Source: Thermoanaerobaculia bacterium
Lineage (GTDB): Bacteria > Acidobacteriota > Thermoanaerobaculia > Thermoanaerobaculales > Sulfomarinibacteraceae
Direction: 5' to 3'
Assembly: GCA_027067575.1 (NCBI GenBank)
Contig: JAMOVQ010000109.1
Span: 1-36,595, forward strand
DNA length: 36,595 nucleotides
A program made the position numbers and the translations under genes. The notes under the pieces were generated by a model that had not been told where the DNA came from, did no database searches, and worked only from the letters and a program-made list of their open reading frames with translations. Below are positions 7,679 to 15,253 of this stretch, one piece after another (positions within the stretch are counted from its first letter, which is position 1; each line of letters opens with the position of its first letter).

Positions 7679-9013
7679 GTGCCGCACGATGCACGGCTCC
7701 TCGACGCCCCCGTGATGCCGACGCTGCTCCGGCTGGCCGCGCCGATGGCCGCCGGAATCGTCGCGATCATGTTCTTCAACGTGGTGGACACGTTCTGGGT
7801 CGGCCGGCTGGGACCGGAGGCACTCGCGGCCATGGGGTTCACGTTCCCCGTGACCTTCATCCTCAAGTCGATCACCATCGGTCTCGGGGTGGGGATCACG
7901 GCGACCATCTCGCGGGTGCTCGGCGCCGGCGACGGCGGCCGGGTCCGGGTCCTGACCACCGACAGCCTCCTCCTCGGCCTCCTCGTGGTGGGCGTGGTCT
8001 CCGCCGGCGGTCTCCTCGGGATGGACCGGCTGTTCGGGGCGCTCGGCGCGGGGCCGGCGCTCCTTCCCGCGATCCGGAGCTACATGGTGCCGTGGTTCGC
8101 CGGGATCGGGCTGCTCGTGGTGCCGATGATGGGGAACGCCGCGATCCGTGCGACGGGCGATACCAGGACGCCTGCGGTGATCATGATCCTCGCGGGCGGG
8201 ATCAACGCGATCCTCGACCCGTTCCTGATCTTCGGCCTCGGGCCGTTCCCGGCCCTCGGCCTGCGGGGCGCGGCACTGGCCAGCGTCGCCTCGTGGGCCG
8301 TGGCGCTGACGGCCTCAACCCACGTCCTCGGCTGGCGGCTCCGGATGCTCTCGCCGGAGCCGCCCCGGCTCGGCCGCTTCCTCGCGTCGTGGCGGCCCGT
8401 CCTCGGGATCGGTGTTCCCGCCGCGGCCACCAACCTGCTCGGACCGCTGACCGTGGGCGTCGTCACCCGGCTCGTGGCGGAGCACGGCCCCCGCGCGGTG
8501 GCCGGGTTCGGCGTGGCGACCCGCCTCCAGAGCATGGCGCTGATCGGCCTGATGGCCATGGGGGCCGCCATGACCCCGTTCGTCGGCCAGAACTTCGGCG
8601 CCCGCTCCTGGGACCGGATCCGTGCCGCGTTCCGGGCCGGCGCGCTCTTCTCGCTGGCGTGGGGCGCGGGGTCGTTGCTCGTCCTGGCCCTGCCCGCACC
8701 GGCGTTGATCCGGCTGTTCAACGCCGATCCCGTCGTCGTCTCGAGCGGTTCCCTGTTCCTCCGGATCGTGCCGTTCAGTCATTGGGCCGTCGGGATCGGA
8801 CTGCTCGCCGGGTCGATCTTCAACGCACTCGGGCGGCCTCTCGCCGCGGCGACGCTCATGGTCTTCCGGCTCCTTCTGCTCGCCGTTCCCCTGGCGGTCT
8901 TCGGTTCGCGCCTTCTCGGTCTGCCCGGGATCTTCGCGGGGCTCGCCGCCGCCAACGTCCTCGGTGCCGCCGTCGCCTGGACCTGGCTCCGGCACACCCT
9001 CCGTCACGCCTGA
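7679..9013 (+). CDS. MATE-family multidrug/toxin efflux transporter
   Basis: 444 residues from GTG 7679, the usual MATE length. About twelve hydrophobic helices are visible. N-terminal family signatures include LLRLAAPMAAGIVAIMFFNVVDTFWVGRLGPEALAAMG, reported here in part. The second half repeats the pattern with GPLTVGVVTRLVAEHGPRA and MALIGLMAMGAAMTPFVGQN. Such proteins export cationic drugs or metabolites by Na+ or H+ antiport across the inner membrane. An ATG at 7715 would remove 12 residues and is an alternative start. The gene is convergent with the SGNH-hydrolase gene (29 nt between stops). Confidence 0.92.
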   Translation: MPHDARLLDAPVMPTLLRLAAPMAAGIVAIMFFNVVDTFWVGRLGPEALAAMGFTFPVTFILKSITIGLGVGITATISRVLGAGDGGRVRVLTTDSLLLGLLVVGVVSAGGLLGMDRLFGALGAGPALLPAIRSYMVPWFAGIGLLVVPMMGNAAIRATGDTRTPAVIMILAGGINAILDPFLIFGLGPFPALGLRGAALASVASWAVALTASTHVLGWRLRMLSPEPPRLGRFLASWRPVLGIGVPAAATNLLGPLTVGVVTRLVAEHGPRAVAGFGVATRLQSMALIGLMAMGAAMTPFVGQNFGARSWDRIRAAFRAGALFSLAWGAGSLLVLALPAPALIRLFNADPVVVSSGSLFLRIVPFSHWAVGIGLLAGSIFNALGRPLAAATLMVFRLLLLAVPLAVFGSRLLGLPGIFAGLAAANVLGAAVAWTWLRHTLRHA

Positions 9014-9042
9014 CCGCGGCGCCCGGGCGTTTCCGGGGATCC

Positions 9043-10005
9043 TCAGCCGAACAGGATGCCGAGGAGCGCCACGGTGTCGTCGCCGTCGGTGTCGCCGTCG
9101 GCGTCCATGTCACCGCAGGAGAACGGCCCGTGGCAGCCGATCTGTACGGCGAGGTCCCCTGCGTCGGCGTCGCCGTCCTGGTCGAGGTCGCCCGGCACGC
9201 CGGTGCCGCCGACGAGCTCCCGGGCCACCGCGTACCAGCCCGTCGCGATCCGGATCGAGCCGTCGGAGTTGAGGTGGCCGCCGTCCGAGCTGTAGTCGGC
9301 GTACAGCTTCTGGTACGTCTCGCCTCCGGACGTGAAGGTGACGGCGGTGCCGTCGGGCCGGTGGGCCTCCATGTCGGCGATGTCGAACAGGAGCTTCCCG
9401 TTGTCCCGGCAGAACTGGCGGACGGCGGCGTTGTACCGGTTCCTCAGGATGTTGTTGGAGTCCTCCGCGGTGGTCAGCGGCATGGTGGTGTAGACGAACC
9501 GCGTGGTGGGGTAGTCGTCCTCCAGGTCCTGCATGGTCTGGAGGTAGGTGGCCGCGTCGGCGTTCTGGTCGATGTAGCAGAGCTTGTCCATGGCGGCGTC
9601 CACGGCGGGCAGGTGCCAGCCCGAGGTCCGGACGGAGTTGTCGAAGATCTGGAACTTGGCGGACCAGCCGGGGTTCCCGCGTTGGCATTCGTAGATCGTG
9701 CCGGCCACGGTCGGTTCCGGCGGATCCTCGACCCGTTCCTCGCCCGACAGGTACGACACGGAGACCGGGTCGAGCTGGTAGCGGGTGGGGTCCGAGGAGT
9801 GGAGGGACTCCATCCCCGAGATGATGTTCCCGCCCACGGAGGCGTGGGTGAACAGCCACCGCTGCTGCCCGATGGCGTCCATGACGGACTGCGGGTACGA
9901 GGCCACGGCGTCGATGGCCCCGTGATCGACGATCTGGGCGGCCGCGGGCGCGGCAATGGCGGACGCTGCGAGCAACGCCGCGAAGAACGTGGACGAACGG
10001 CCCAT
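9043..10005 (-). CDS. Secreted SGNH/GDSL-like hydrolase with C-terminal dockerin-like repeats
   Basis: 320 residues with a signal peptide (ATG 10005; LLAASAIAAPAAAQ). GGGAGG sits 6 nt upstream of the ATG. The catalytic-type domain (about 25-265) has HASVGGNI at 54-61, a Ser-containing block I variant seen in some SGNH proteins, and DGGHLN at 241-246, which fits the Asp-x-x-His pair. Residues 272-316 carry two EF-hand-like calcium loops, DLDQDGDADAGDL and DMDADGDTDGDD, spaced like dockerin type I repeats. Family members are esterases or acetylhydrolases acting on polysaccharide substituents; the substrate here is unknown. No cohesin gene is in the window, so the repeats may simply be a calcium-stabilised tail. 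Confidence 0.75.
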   Translation of the reverse strand: MGRSSTFFAALLAASAIAAPAAAQIVDHGAIDAVASYPQSVMDAIGQQRWLFTHASVGGNIISGMESLHSSDPTRYQLDPVSVSYLSGEERVEDPPEPTVAGTIYECQRGNPGWSAKFQIFDNSVRTSGWHLPAVDAAMDKLCYIDQNADAATYLQTMQDLEDDYPTTRFVYTTMPLTTAEDSNNILRNRYNAAVRQFCRDNGKLLFDIADMEAHRPDGTAVTFTSGGETYQKLYADYSSDGGHLNSDGSIRIATGWYAVARELVGGTGVPGDLDQDGDADAGDLAVQIGCHGPFSCGDMDADGDTDGDDTVALLGILFG

Positions 10006-10116
10006 CGGAACCTCCCTCTTCCCCGGTCTTTGCTGGAACCCCAGTCTTCAGGCTATCGGCCGGACCTGCCGGATGCCGTGACGCCAGTCACCCGGGATGG
10101 CTCTTCGGCACGCAGG

Positions 10117-10130
10117 GCGGAGCGCTCCGC
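10117..10130. repeat. Perfect 14-bp palindrome
   Basis: GCGGAGCGCTCCGC is fully self-complementary with no loop, as in a dimeric repressor operator. It lies between divergent genes, 250 nt from tatA and 112 nt from the SGNH start. Confidence 0.45.
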
Positions 10131-10357
10131 GCCGATCCGGCGTCCGCGGAGGGTGGCGGGACCTTGGTCCGCACCACGTCGACGAGCCCGCGGTCCGTCA
10201 GCCGCAGCTCGGAGATCACCTCGAGCGCCAAGGGAGAGGGGCACGAACGGGTCCCGCCCGGTCCCGGGTTCTGTGACTGCCTCTTCGCACTCACGGACGC
10301 CCCGGGCGGCTTCCTCGGCGGGGCTGGGCTCATCAGGCCCGCCACGGGCAGCGGCGG

Positions 10358-10363
10358 TATACT
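10358..10363 (+). promoter_or_regulatory. Candidate -10 element of the tat operon
   Basis: TATACT, 16 nt before the tatA ATG at 10380, with GGGAGG (10369-10374) 5 nt before the ATG. The -35 region has no TTGACA-like match. Confidence 0.4.
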
Positions 10364-10379
10364 GGCGCGGGAGGCCGGC

Positions 10380-10640
10380 ATGTTCGGTTCACTCGGGGTT
10401 CCCGAGCTGATGATGATCTTCGTGGTCGCGCTGCTGCTCTTCGGCCCGAAGAACCTGCCGAAGATCGGGAGGACGCTCGGGCGGGCCATGGCGGAGTTCC
10501 GCCGGGCCTCGAACGACTTCAAGCGGACCATCGAGGAGGAAGTCGCGGCCTCGGAGATCCGTGACGTCAAGCGGGAGATCGACGAGGCGGCCCGCGGCCG
10601 GTCGCCGGAGGGCGGCGACGGGGACGGTGCCGGTGGCTGA
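10380..10640 (+). CDS. tatA: Sec-independent translocase subunit TatA/TatB family
   Basis: 86 residues from ATG 10380, chosen because GGGAGG is 5 nt upstream. It has one short N-terminal membrane helix (VPELMMIFVVALLLFGP), then the hinge FGPKNLPKIGRTLGRAMAEF and an amphipathic helix, followed by a charged tail. This is the TatA/B layout that forms the pore for folded twin-arginine substrates. Only one A/B-type gene is present beside tatC, so it may serve as a bifunctional TatA. The tatC start codon overlaps its end. Confidence 0.92.
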   Translation: MFGSLGVPELMMIFVVALLLFGPKNLPKIGRTLGRAMAEFRRASNDFKRTIEEEVAASEIRDVKREIDEAARGRSPEGGDGDGAGG

Positions 10641-11415
10641 TCCGGCACCCGAGCTCGAGAGCGGTCCGGCGGAAGGGGGCGAGCTCCCGAAGATGACGCT
10701 CGTCGAGCATCTCGAGGAGCTGCGCCGCCGGCTCTTCGTCTCCCTGATCGCCGTGTTCGTCGGTTTCCTCGTCGCCTGGGCGTGGTCCCAGGAGATCTTC
10801 CACTGGCTGGAGGTGCCGATCCAGCAGTTCCTGGAGCCCGGCGACAAGCTGGCGTTCACGGCGCTGGCGGATCCGTTCATGCTCTACATCAAGGTGGCGC
10901 TGCTCGCGGGGATCTTCGCGGCCTCGCCCGTGGTGCTGCTCCAGCTGTGGTTGTTCATCCGGCCCGGCCTCTACCCCCACGAACGGCGGATGGTTCTTCC
11001 GTTCCTGTTCTTCACCACCGTGTTCTTCCTGGGCGGCGGCTATTTCGGGTACCGGGTGGCGTTCCCCATGGTGGTGCGGTTCCTGCTCGGGGTGGGCAAG
11101 GACTTCAAGCAGGTGGTGACGATCCAGTCGTACTTCGCCATGATGTCGAAGATCCTCCTCGGGCTGGGGCTCGTCTTCGAGCTGCCGATCCTCGTGTTCT
11201 TCCTGGCCCGGCTCGGGCTGGTGACGGCGCGGATGATGGTCCGCGGCCTGCGGTGGGCGATCCTGGCGATTTTCATCATCGCGGCGGTGATCACGCCGAC
11301 CCCGGACGTGGCCACCCAGACGGTGTTCGCGGTGCCCATGATCCTGCTGTACCTCCTCGGGATCCTCGTGGCGGCCGTGTTCGGCCGCAAGCGGCGGCCG
11401 GCGGACGGGGGCTGA
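10633..11415 (+). CDS. tatC: Sec-independent translocase subunit TatC
   Basis: About 260 residues. The start is GTG 10633 (or GTG 10627), overlapping the tatA stop. The signature MTLVEHLEELRRRLF precedes the first helix. Six hydrophobic helices follow, with the family loop IRPGLYPHERRM after helix 2 and FELPILVFFLARLGLVT later. TatC binds twin-arginine signal peptides in the inner membrane and works with TatA. Its TGA overlaps the ATG of the next gene (ATGA-type junction), so the TtcA-like and radical SAM genes belong to the same transcript. Confidence 0.95.
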   Translation: MADPAPELESGPAEGGELPKMTLVEHLEELRRRLFVSLIAVFVGFLVAWAWSQEIFHWLEVPIQQFLEPGDKLAFTALADPFMLYIKVALLAGIFAASPVVLLQLWLFIRPGLYPHERRMVLPFLFFTTVFFLGGGYFGYRVAFPMVVRFLLGVGKDFKQVVTIQSYFAMMSKILLGLGLVFELPILVFFLARLGLVTARMMVRGLRWAILAIFIIAAVITPTPDVATQTVFAVPMILLYLLGILVAAVFGRKRRPADGG

Positions 11416-12188
11416 TGGACCGCAGGCGGTGCGGCAAGGCGGCGGGCCGGCTGTTCGCGAAGGTCCGGCGCGCGTGCCTGCGGTGGGATCTGCTGCCGCC
11501 GGGGGAGCCGGTGGCCATCGGGATCTCGGGCGGACCGGACAGCCTGGCGCTGGTGGCGATGCTGGCCCGGCGGAACCGGATGCTCGAGGTCAAGAGCCGC
11601 CTCGTGGGGCTCCACGTGGCGCTCCGTGGGGACGGGGAACCGTGGAGCCTCCCGGAGGCGATTCGGGACTGGTGCCGCGAGCAGGGCGTCGAGGTCGAGA
11701 CCGTGGTGCCGCGGGTCGATCCCGGCGAGGCGTTTCCGATGACCTGTTTCCGGTGCGCGGGGATCCGGCGGCGCACGCTGCTGGAGGCCGCCGACGCACG
11801 GGGTTGCTCCCGTCTCGCGCTGGGGCACCACGCCGACGACGTGGTGGAGACGTGGCTGATGTCGCTGTTCTACACGGGGACGGGCGACGTGCTCCCGCCT
11901 GTGCGGAGCTACTTCGGTGGCGTGGTCACGGTGGTCAGGCCGATGTACGAGGCCCCGGCGCGGGAGATCCGGCGGGTCGCGTCGCTCTGCGGCTACCCCG
12001 TGGACCCCGTGCGGTGCCCGGTGGAGGGCTCGGCCAGGCGGAACAGGGTCCGGGAGGTTCTGGCGGCCCTCGGCCGCGACCAGCGCCGGGTCCGCCGGGT
12101 GCTGTTCCGGACGATCGTCCGGTCGTACGGAGCGCCGGCGGACGGGGTGGTAGAATCCGCGCCGGGAGGGGACGGATGGCGAGGTTGA
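11415..12188 (+). CDS. TtcA-like PP-loop ATPase (tRNA thiolation family)
   Basis: 257 residues. The ATP-binding PP-loop SGGPDS is at 38-43. A CxxC (C111-F-R-C114) and a further C201 occupy the places of the three Fe-S-ligating Cys of TtcA, and LGHHADDVVET is the usual family motif. TtcA adds sulfur to cytidine 32 of tRNA using cysteine-desulfurase sulfur and ATP. The layout fits this, but related Cys-bearing PP-loop proteins modify other targets, so the substrate is inferred. It overlaps tatC by 1 nt and the radical SAM gene by 13 nt. A partner role with that protein is possible. Confidence 0.8.
   Translation: MDRRRCGKAAGRLFAKVRRACLRWDLLPPGEPVAIGISGGPDSLALVAMLARRNRMLEVKSRLVGLHVALRGDGEPWSLPEAIRDWCREQGVEVETVVPRVDPGEAFPMTCFRCAGIRRRTLLEAADARGCSRLALGHHADDVVETWLMSLFYTGTGDVLPPVRSYFGGVVTVVRPMYEAPAREIRRVASLCGYPVDPVRCPVEGSARRNRVREVLAALGRDQRRVRRVLFRTIVRSYGAPADGVVESAPGGDGWRG
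12151..12156 (+). promoter_or_regulatory. Possible internal -10 element before the radical SAM gene
   Basis: TAGAAT lies inside the end of the TtcA-like gene, 19 nt before ATG 12176. It resembles the other -10 hexamers in the window but overlaps coding sequence, so it may be chance. Confidence 0.2.
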
Positions 12189-13501
12189 ACCCGGGCGAGC
12201 TGGAGATCGATCTGTTCTGCAAGGGGTTGCGGATCGACCCCTCGTGCCGGCTGGACCGGGACGCACGGCTGTTTTCGCGGACGAGGGCCGGTCTTGGGTC
12301 GGGACTGGAACTGATCATTCCCGGGGACCTCAAGGATATCTGGATGAACGCGCCGGTCGAGGAAGACTTCTGCGCCCTCTCGCCGTACTTCCTCCGGTGG
12401 GAGGAAGGGCGGGGCTACCACGTGGTGGACACGCGTTCAGACGAGGCGTACGACGTGACGATCCCGCCCCAGCCTGCGTGGTACGAGCGGACGACCTCGT
12501 CAGGGGTGCCCATGTCGCGGGTGGGTGTGCTCCAGGGGACGTACCTCGGCATCTACGTCTCCGAGGCATGCATGTTCTGGACTCCCCAGGAGAACGCGAA
12601 CTGCAAGTTCTGCACGTCCGGCGTCAACGTCGGCGTCAACGAGGTGACACGCAAGCGCGTCCGGGACGTGGTGGAGGTCGCCCGCGCGGCGAAGGAGGAG
12701 TCCGGCGTAACCTTCGTCCACTTCAACGCCGGGTACCAGTGGGAGGACCTGCCGGAGCACACCCGTGCCCACGGCCTCAACCGGGCGGCGCCGTTCGTCA
12801 AGGCGATCCGCGAGGAGGTCGGGCTGTTCACTGGAGTGCAGGTCGCCCCGGTGTTGCCGCGGGACCACTGGAAGTACGACTGGCTCGTCGAGCTCGGCGC
12901 GGACCATTTCTCGTTCTGCTACGAGTTCCACAACCCGGAGTACTTCGAGCGGTTCTGCCCGGGCAAGAAGCGCCACCTCGGTCAGGAGGCGTTCTTCGCC
13001 GCGCTGGAGTACACGTCGAAGCTGCTCGGAAAGGGCAAGGTCTCGGGCGAGATCATCGCGGGTCTCGAGCCGATCGAGGACACGTTCCGCGCGATCGACT
13101 ACATCACGTCGGTCGGCGCGTTCCCCACGGTCTGTATCTTCCGGCCGCTGATCGGTGCGGACCTGGAGCACTATCCGTCGCCCCCGTACGAGGACATGCG
13201 CCGCGTGTTCGAGCACGTGTGGCACGCCATGGTTCGGAATGGGATCCCCATGGAGATCGTGCCCAACATCGAGGTCAGCCTGGTGGTGCAGCCTGGTGAC
13301 GCGGCGTACCTCGTCGAGCGGGACCTGCGGTGGCGGGCGTACCGGGCGAAGAATGCCGTCCTGCGGTTGTTGGCAAGACCGCTCGTGCGCTGGAAGCTGA
13401 AACCCCATCCGGTCAGGGCCTCGGCGACGGACCACCCCAACCTCCCGCCGCGCCTGCCGGTGGCGGAAGGGGCCGAGCGCCGGGACGGGGAGGCGGCATG
13501 A
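12176..13501 (+). CDS. Radical SAM protein with atypical CX10CX2C cluster motif
   Basis: 441 residues from ATG 12176, with GGGAGGGG about 5-9 nt upstream. The probable [4Fe-4S]/SAM site is C132-x10-C143-x2-C146 (within YVSEACMFWTPQENANCKFC) instead of CX3CX2C. Downstream features suggest a TIM-barrel fold: FVHFNAGYQWEDL, VQVAPVLPRDHW, HFSFCYEFHNPEYFERF, EIIAGLEPIEDTFRAIDYI. Three early Cys (15, 24, 66) precede the motif. I do not recognise the subfamily or substrate. The gene overlaps the TtcA-like gene by 13 nt and the 140-residue unknown by 4 nt (ATGA), so the three are probably functionally linked. Confidence 0.75.
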   Translation: MARLNPGELEIDLFCKGLRIDPSCRLDRDARLFSRTRAGLGSGLELIIPGDLKDIWMNAPVEEDFCALSPYFLRWEEGRGYHVVDTRSDEAYDVTIPPQPAWYERTTSSGVPMSRVGVLQGTYLGIYVSEACMFWTPQENANCKFCTSGVNVGVNEVTRKRVRDVVEVARAAKEESGVTFVHFNAGYQWEDLPEHTRAHGLNRAAPFVKAIREEVGLFTGVQVAPVLPRDHWKYDWLVELGADHFSFCYEFHNPEYFERFCPGKKRHLGQEAFFAALEYTSKLLGKGKVSGEIIAGLEPIEDTFRAIDYITSVGAFPTVCIFRPLIGADLEHYPSPPYEDMRRVFEHVWHAMVRNGIPMEIVPNIEVSLVVQPGDAAYLVERDLRWRAYRAKNAVLRLLARPLVRWKLKPHPVRASATDHPNLPPRLPVAEGAERRDGEAA

Positions 13502-13920
13502 TCCGCCAGGTCGACCAGGAGCGCGCACTGGAGAGCGCTGCGGGGATTCCGGGCGGCGCGGCGGTGCTCGGGCGCTTGAAGGAGCGGAGCGAGCCGTTCG
13601 TCCTCGTCCCGGAGGGCGCGGGGCTGGAGTGGGGTGTGGCCAACGAGGTCAAGGGCGCCCCGAACCGTGCGCGCCTCAAGCTGTTCGTGCCGGAGGGGCG
13701 GGACGACATCGTGGTGCTGCTGGCGTACAAGACCTCGCAGGTCGAGTGGTCCCGCGACCGGTACGCCTACGGTGTCTGGGAGATTCCGGTGACGGACGGC
13801 GAGACGGCCATCGACCCGGCCGTTCTCGACACCTGGATCGACTTTCAGGTCAGCGGGTTCCACCCCGAGCGCCGTCCGGACACCCTCGTCCGCCAGATCT
13901 CCTACGACATCCCGGCCTGA
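13498..13920 (+). CDS. 140-residue protein of unknown function, coupled to the radical SAM gene
   Basis: 140 residues from ATG 13498, whose codon overlaps the radical SAM stop (ATGA). No signal peptide, membrane helix or Cys is visible. It contains NEVKGAPNRARLKLFVPEGRDDIVVLLAY followed by a Trp/Tyr-rich stretch (VEWSRDRYAYGVWEIPV), consistent with a small beta-rich cytoplasmic domain. I do not recognise a family. The tight coupling suggests an accessory subunit or substrate of the radical SAM enzyme, an inference from position only. A strong stem-loop follows 30 nt after the stop. Confidence 0.65.
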   Translation: MIRQVDQERALESAAGIPGGAAVLGRLKERSEPFVLVPEGAGLEWGVANEVKGAPNRARLKLFVPEGRDDIVVLLAYKTSQVEWSRDRYAYGVWEIPVTDGETAIDPAVLDTWIDFQVSGFHPERRPDTLVRQISYDIPA

Positions 13921-13950
13921 GCAGACAGAGCGTCTTCCGGACAGGGAGAG

Positions 13951-13977
13951 TCCCGCCCCGGTGCGCCCGGGGCGGGA
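13951..13977. terminator. Bidirectional terminator between convergent genes
   Basis: An 11-bp perfect GC-rich stem (T13951-CCCGCCCCGG with CCGGGGCGGG-A13977) has a 5-nt loop (TGCGC). It lies between the ends of the 140-residue gene and the aminotransferase-fold gene. There is no T-run on either side. Confidence 0.6.
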
Positions 13978-13999
13978 GCGAGCAGAGCAGGTGCCGGGG

Positions 14000-15142
14000 T
14001 CAGAGTCCGATTTTCTCGAGGATCCGATCCAGGGCCTCGAGCTCGCCGCGGGTGGTGTAGAAGTGGGGCGAGAACCGGACGAACCCTTCGCGGACGCTAC
14101 AGACGATGTGCCGTTCCGCCAGCCTTCTGACGGCCTCCGTGGGCTCCACTCGCGGGTGGCGGGCGGCCACGATGCCGGCGACGGGATGGCCCGGTCCTGG
14201 GGAGAACAGCTCCCACCCGTGGGCGATCAGGATTCGCATCAGCTGCCGTATGAGCATCTCGACGCGGGTCTGCACCACGTCCGTCCCGACCTGGGTGAGG
14301 AGGTCGAGCGCCGCGGCGAGCCCGGCGACGGCGGCTCCGTCTGCCGTACCCGGCTCGAACCGTCGGCCGTCGAGGTGAAAAGTGAGCTCCTGGAGGAAGA
14401 AGTCGTCCGGGCCGAGCCCGGTGTTCCGCCACCCGGCGAGGACCGGCCGGAGCTGCGAGCGGAACGCCGGGCGGGTGACGAGGAGCGCGATCCCCTCCGG
14501 TCCGAGGAGCCACGTGTGCGCGCCGGCGACCAGCGCGTCCACGCCAAGCGCCCGCACGTCCATCGGGAGGATGCCGAGACCCTGGATGGCGTCCACCACG
14601 AGGAACGCGCCGTTCTCGCGGCAGAGGGCCCCGAGCTGGGCCAGGGGCGCAACCCATCCGGTGTGGAACGAGACCCACGAGACGCTGACGATACGCGTGG
14701 CGGGCCCCACGGCCTTCGCGACATCCTCGAGGCGAACCCGGCCTCCGGGCTGCGGGAACCGGACGACCCGGACCCCGCGCCGTTCCAGAGCGAGCCACGG
14801 GGCGGCGTTGGCGGCGAACTCCTCGTCGCCCACGACGACCTCGTCGCCCGGCTGCCATTCGATCCCCTGGGCGATCAGGCTGAGGCCGATGCTCGTGGAG
14901 CCGACGATCGCCACGTCTTCCGGCGCCGCCGCCGTCAGCTCGGCGCCGAGGTGACGGCACGTCATCGCGTGATGGGCCCAGTCCTCCTCGGCGAGTCGCC
15001 CTGCGTTCTCCCGCTGGCCGATCCGTTCCCGCATCGCCTGGGCCACCGAGCGGGGTAGTGGTGAGAGCGCGGCGTGGTCGAGGTACAGACACCGGTCGCG
15101 CACGGGGAACTCGGGAAGCCAGCGGGTCAGGTCCAGCTGCAT
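14000..15142 (-). CDS. Class V aminotransferase / cysteine-desulfurase-fold protein lacking the PLP lysine
   Basis: 380 residues from ATG 15142. The fold-type I signatures are well preserved: YLDHAALSPLP, GSTSIGLSLI, WVSFHTGWVAPLAQL, VVDAIQGLG (Asp184 for the pyridine nitrogen) and VDALVAGAHTWLLGPEGIALL. In the last, families normally read HKW or YKW, with the lysine forming the PLP Schiff base; here codon 14513-14515 is ACG, giving Thr210. Only two lysines exist in the whole protein (143, 377), neither nearby. So either the enzyme is not a conventional PLP enzyme or the base is a sequence error (AAG to ACG is one change). Relatives include SufS/CsdA-like desulfurases and isopenicillin-N-epimerase-like proteins. 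It is convergent with the TtcA/radical SAM operon. Confidence 0.8.
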   Translation of the reverse strand: MQLDLTRWLPEFPVRDRCLYLDHAALSPLPRSVAQAMRERIGQRENAGRLAEEDWAHHAMTCRHLGAELTAAAPEDVAIVGSTSIGLSLIAQGIEWQPGDEVVVGDEEFAANAAPWLALERRGVRVVRFPQPGGRVRLEDVAKAVGPATRIVSVSWVSFHTGWVAPLAQLGALCRENGAFLVVDAIQGLGILPMDVRALGVDALVAGAHTWLLGPEGIALLVTRPAFRSQLRPVLAGWRNTGLGPDDFFLQELTFHLDGRRFEPGTADGAAVAGLAAALDLLTQVGTDVVQTRVEMLIRQLMRILIAHGWELFSPGPGHPVAGIVAARHPRVEPTEAVRRLAERHIVCSVREGFVRFSPHFYTTRGELEALDRILEKIGL

Positions 15143-15148
15143 GGGCGG

Positions 15149-15154
15149 ATCATA
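15149..15154 (-). promoter_or_regulatory. Candidate -10 element, leaderless spacing, of the aminotransferase-fold gene
   Basis: TATGAT on the minus strand is exactly 6 nt before ATG 15142. No ribosome binding site and no TTGACA-like -35 are seen. Confidence 0.45.
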
Positions 15155-15215
15155 GCGTAGCCGTCACCTTGGCGAGGGTGAGGGCGGGCACGGACCGGTG
15201 GCTCGGGCGCTGCCG

Positions 15216-15221
15216 TACAAT
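15216..15221 (+). promoter_or_regulatory. Candidate -10 element of the nitronate monooxygenase gene
   Basis: TACAAT, 32 nt before ATG 15254. The leader between them contains a long GGGGAGGGGAGGGGG purine run as a ribosome binding site. Confidence 0.4.
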
Positions 15222-15253
15222 GGCTTCCCGCGCGCGGGGAGGGGAGGGGGCGC

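Larger units (their letters stand above)
10006..10379. other. 374-nt divergent intergenic region between the SGNH gene and tatA
   Basis: No gene is supported. It contains a possible SGNH -10 (TAGCCT, 10050-10055 minus), GTGAC-N4-GTCAC (10078-10091), a perfect 14-bp palindrome (10117-10130) and the tatA -10 (10358-10363). Confidence 0.5.

Noticed and set aside
7411-7959. N-terminal extension of the secreted unknown protein to 7959
   Set aside because: It would overlap the MATE gene in antisense and bury the signal peptide; ATG 7410 places the signal peptide at the N-terminus.
9014-9042. Terminator between the convergent MATE and SGNH genes
   Set aside because: Only a loopless CGCCCGGGCG palindrome and a 5-bp CCCGG/CCGGG stem are present; not convincing.
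10088-10240. Minus-strand frame ending in the SGNH-tatA spacer with protein-like LALEVISELRLTDRGLV
   Set aside because: It reads plausibly for about 25 residues and may be a gene relic, but it has no start or ribosome binding site of its own and lies antisense to tatA further up. Too weak to call.
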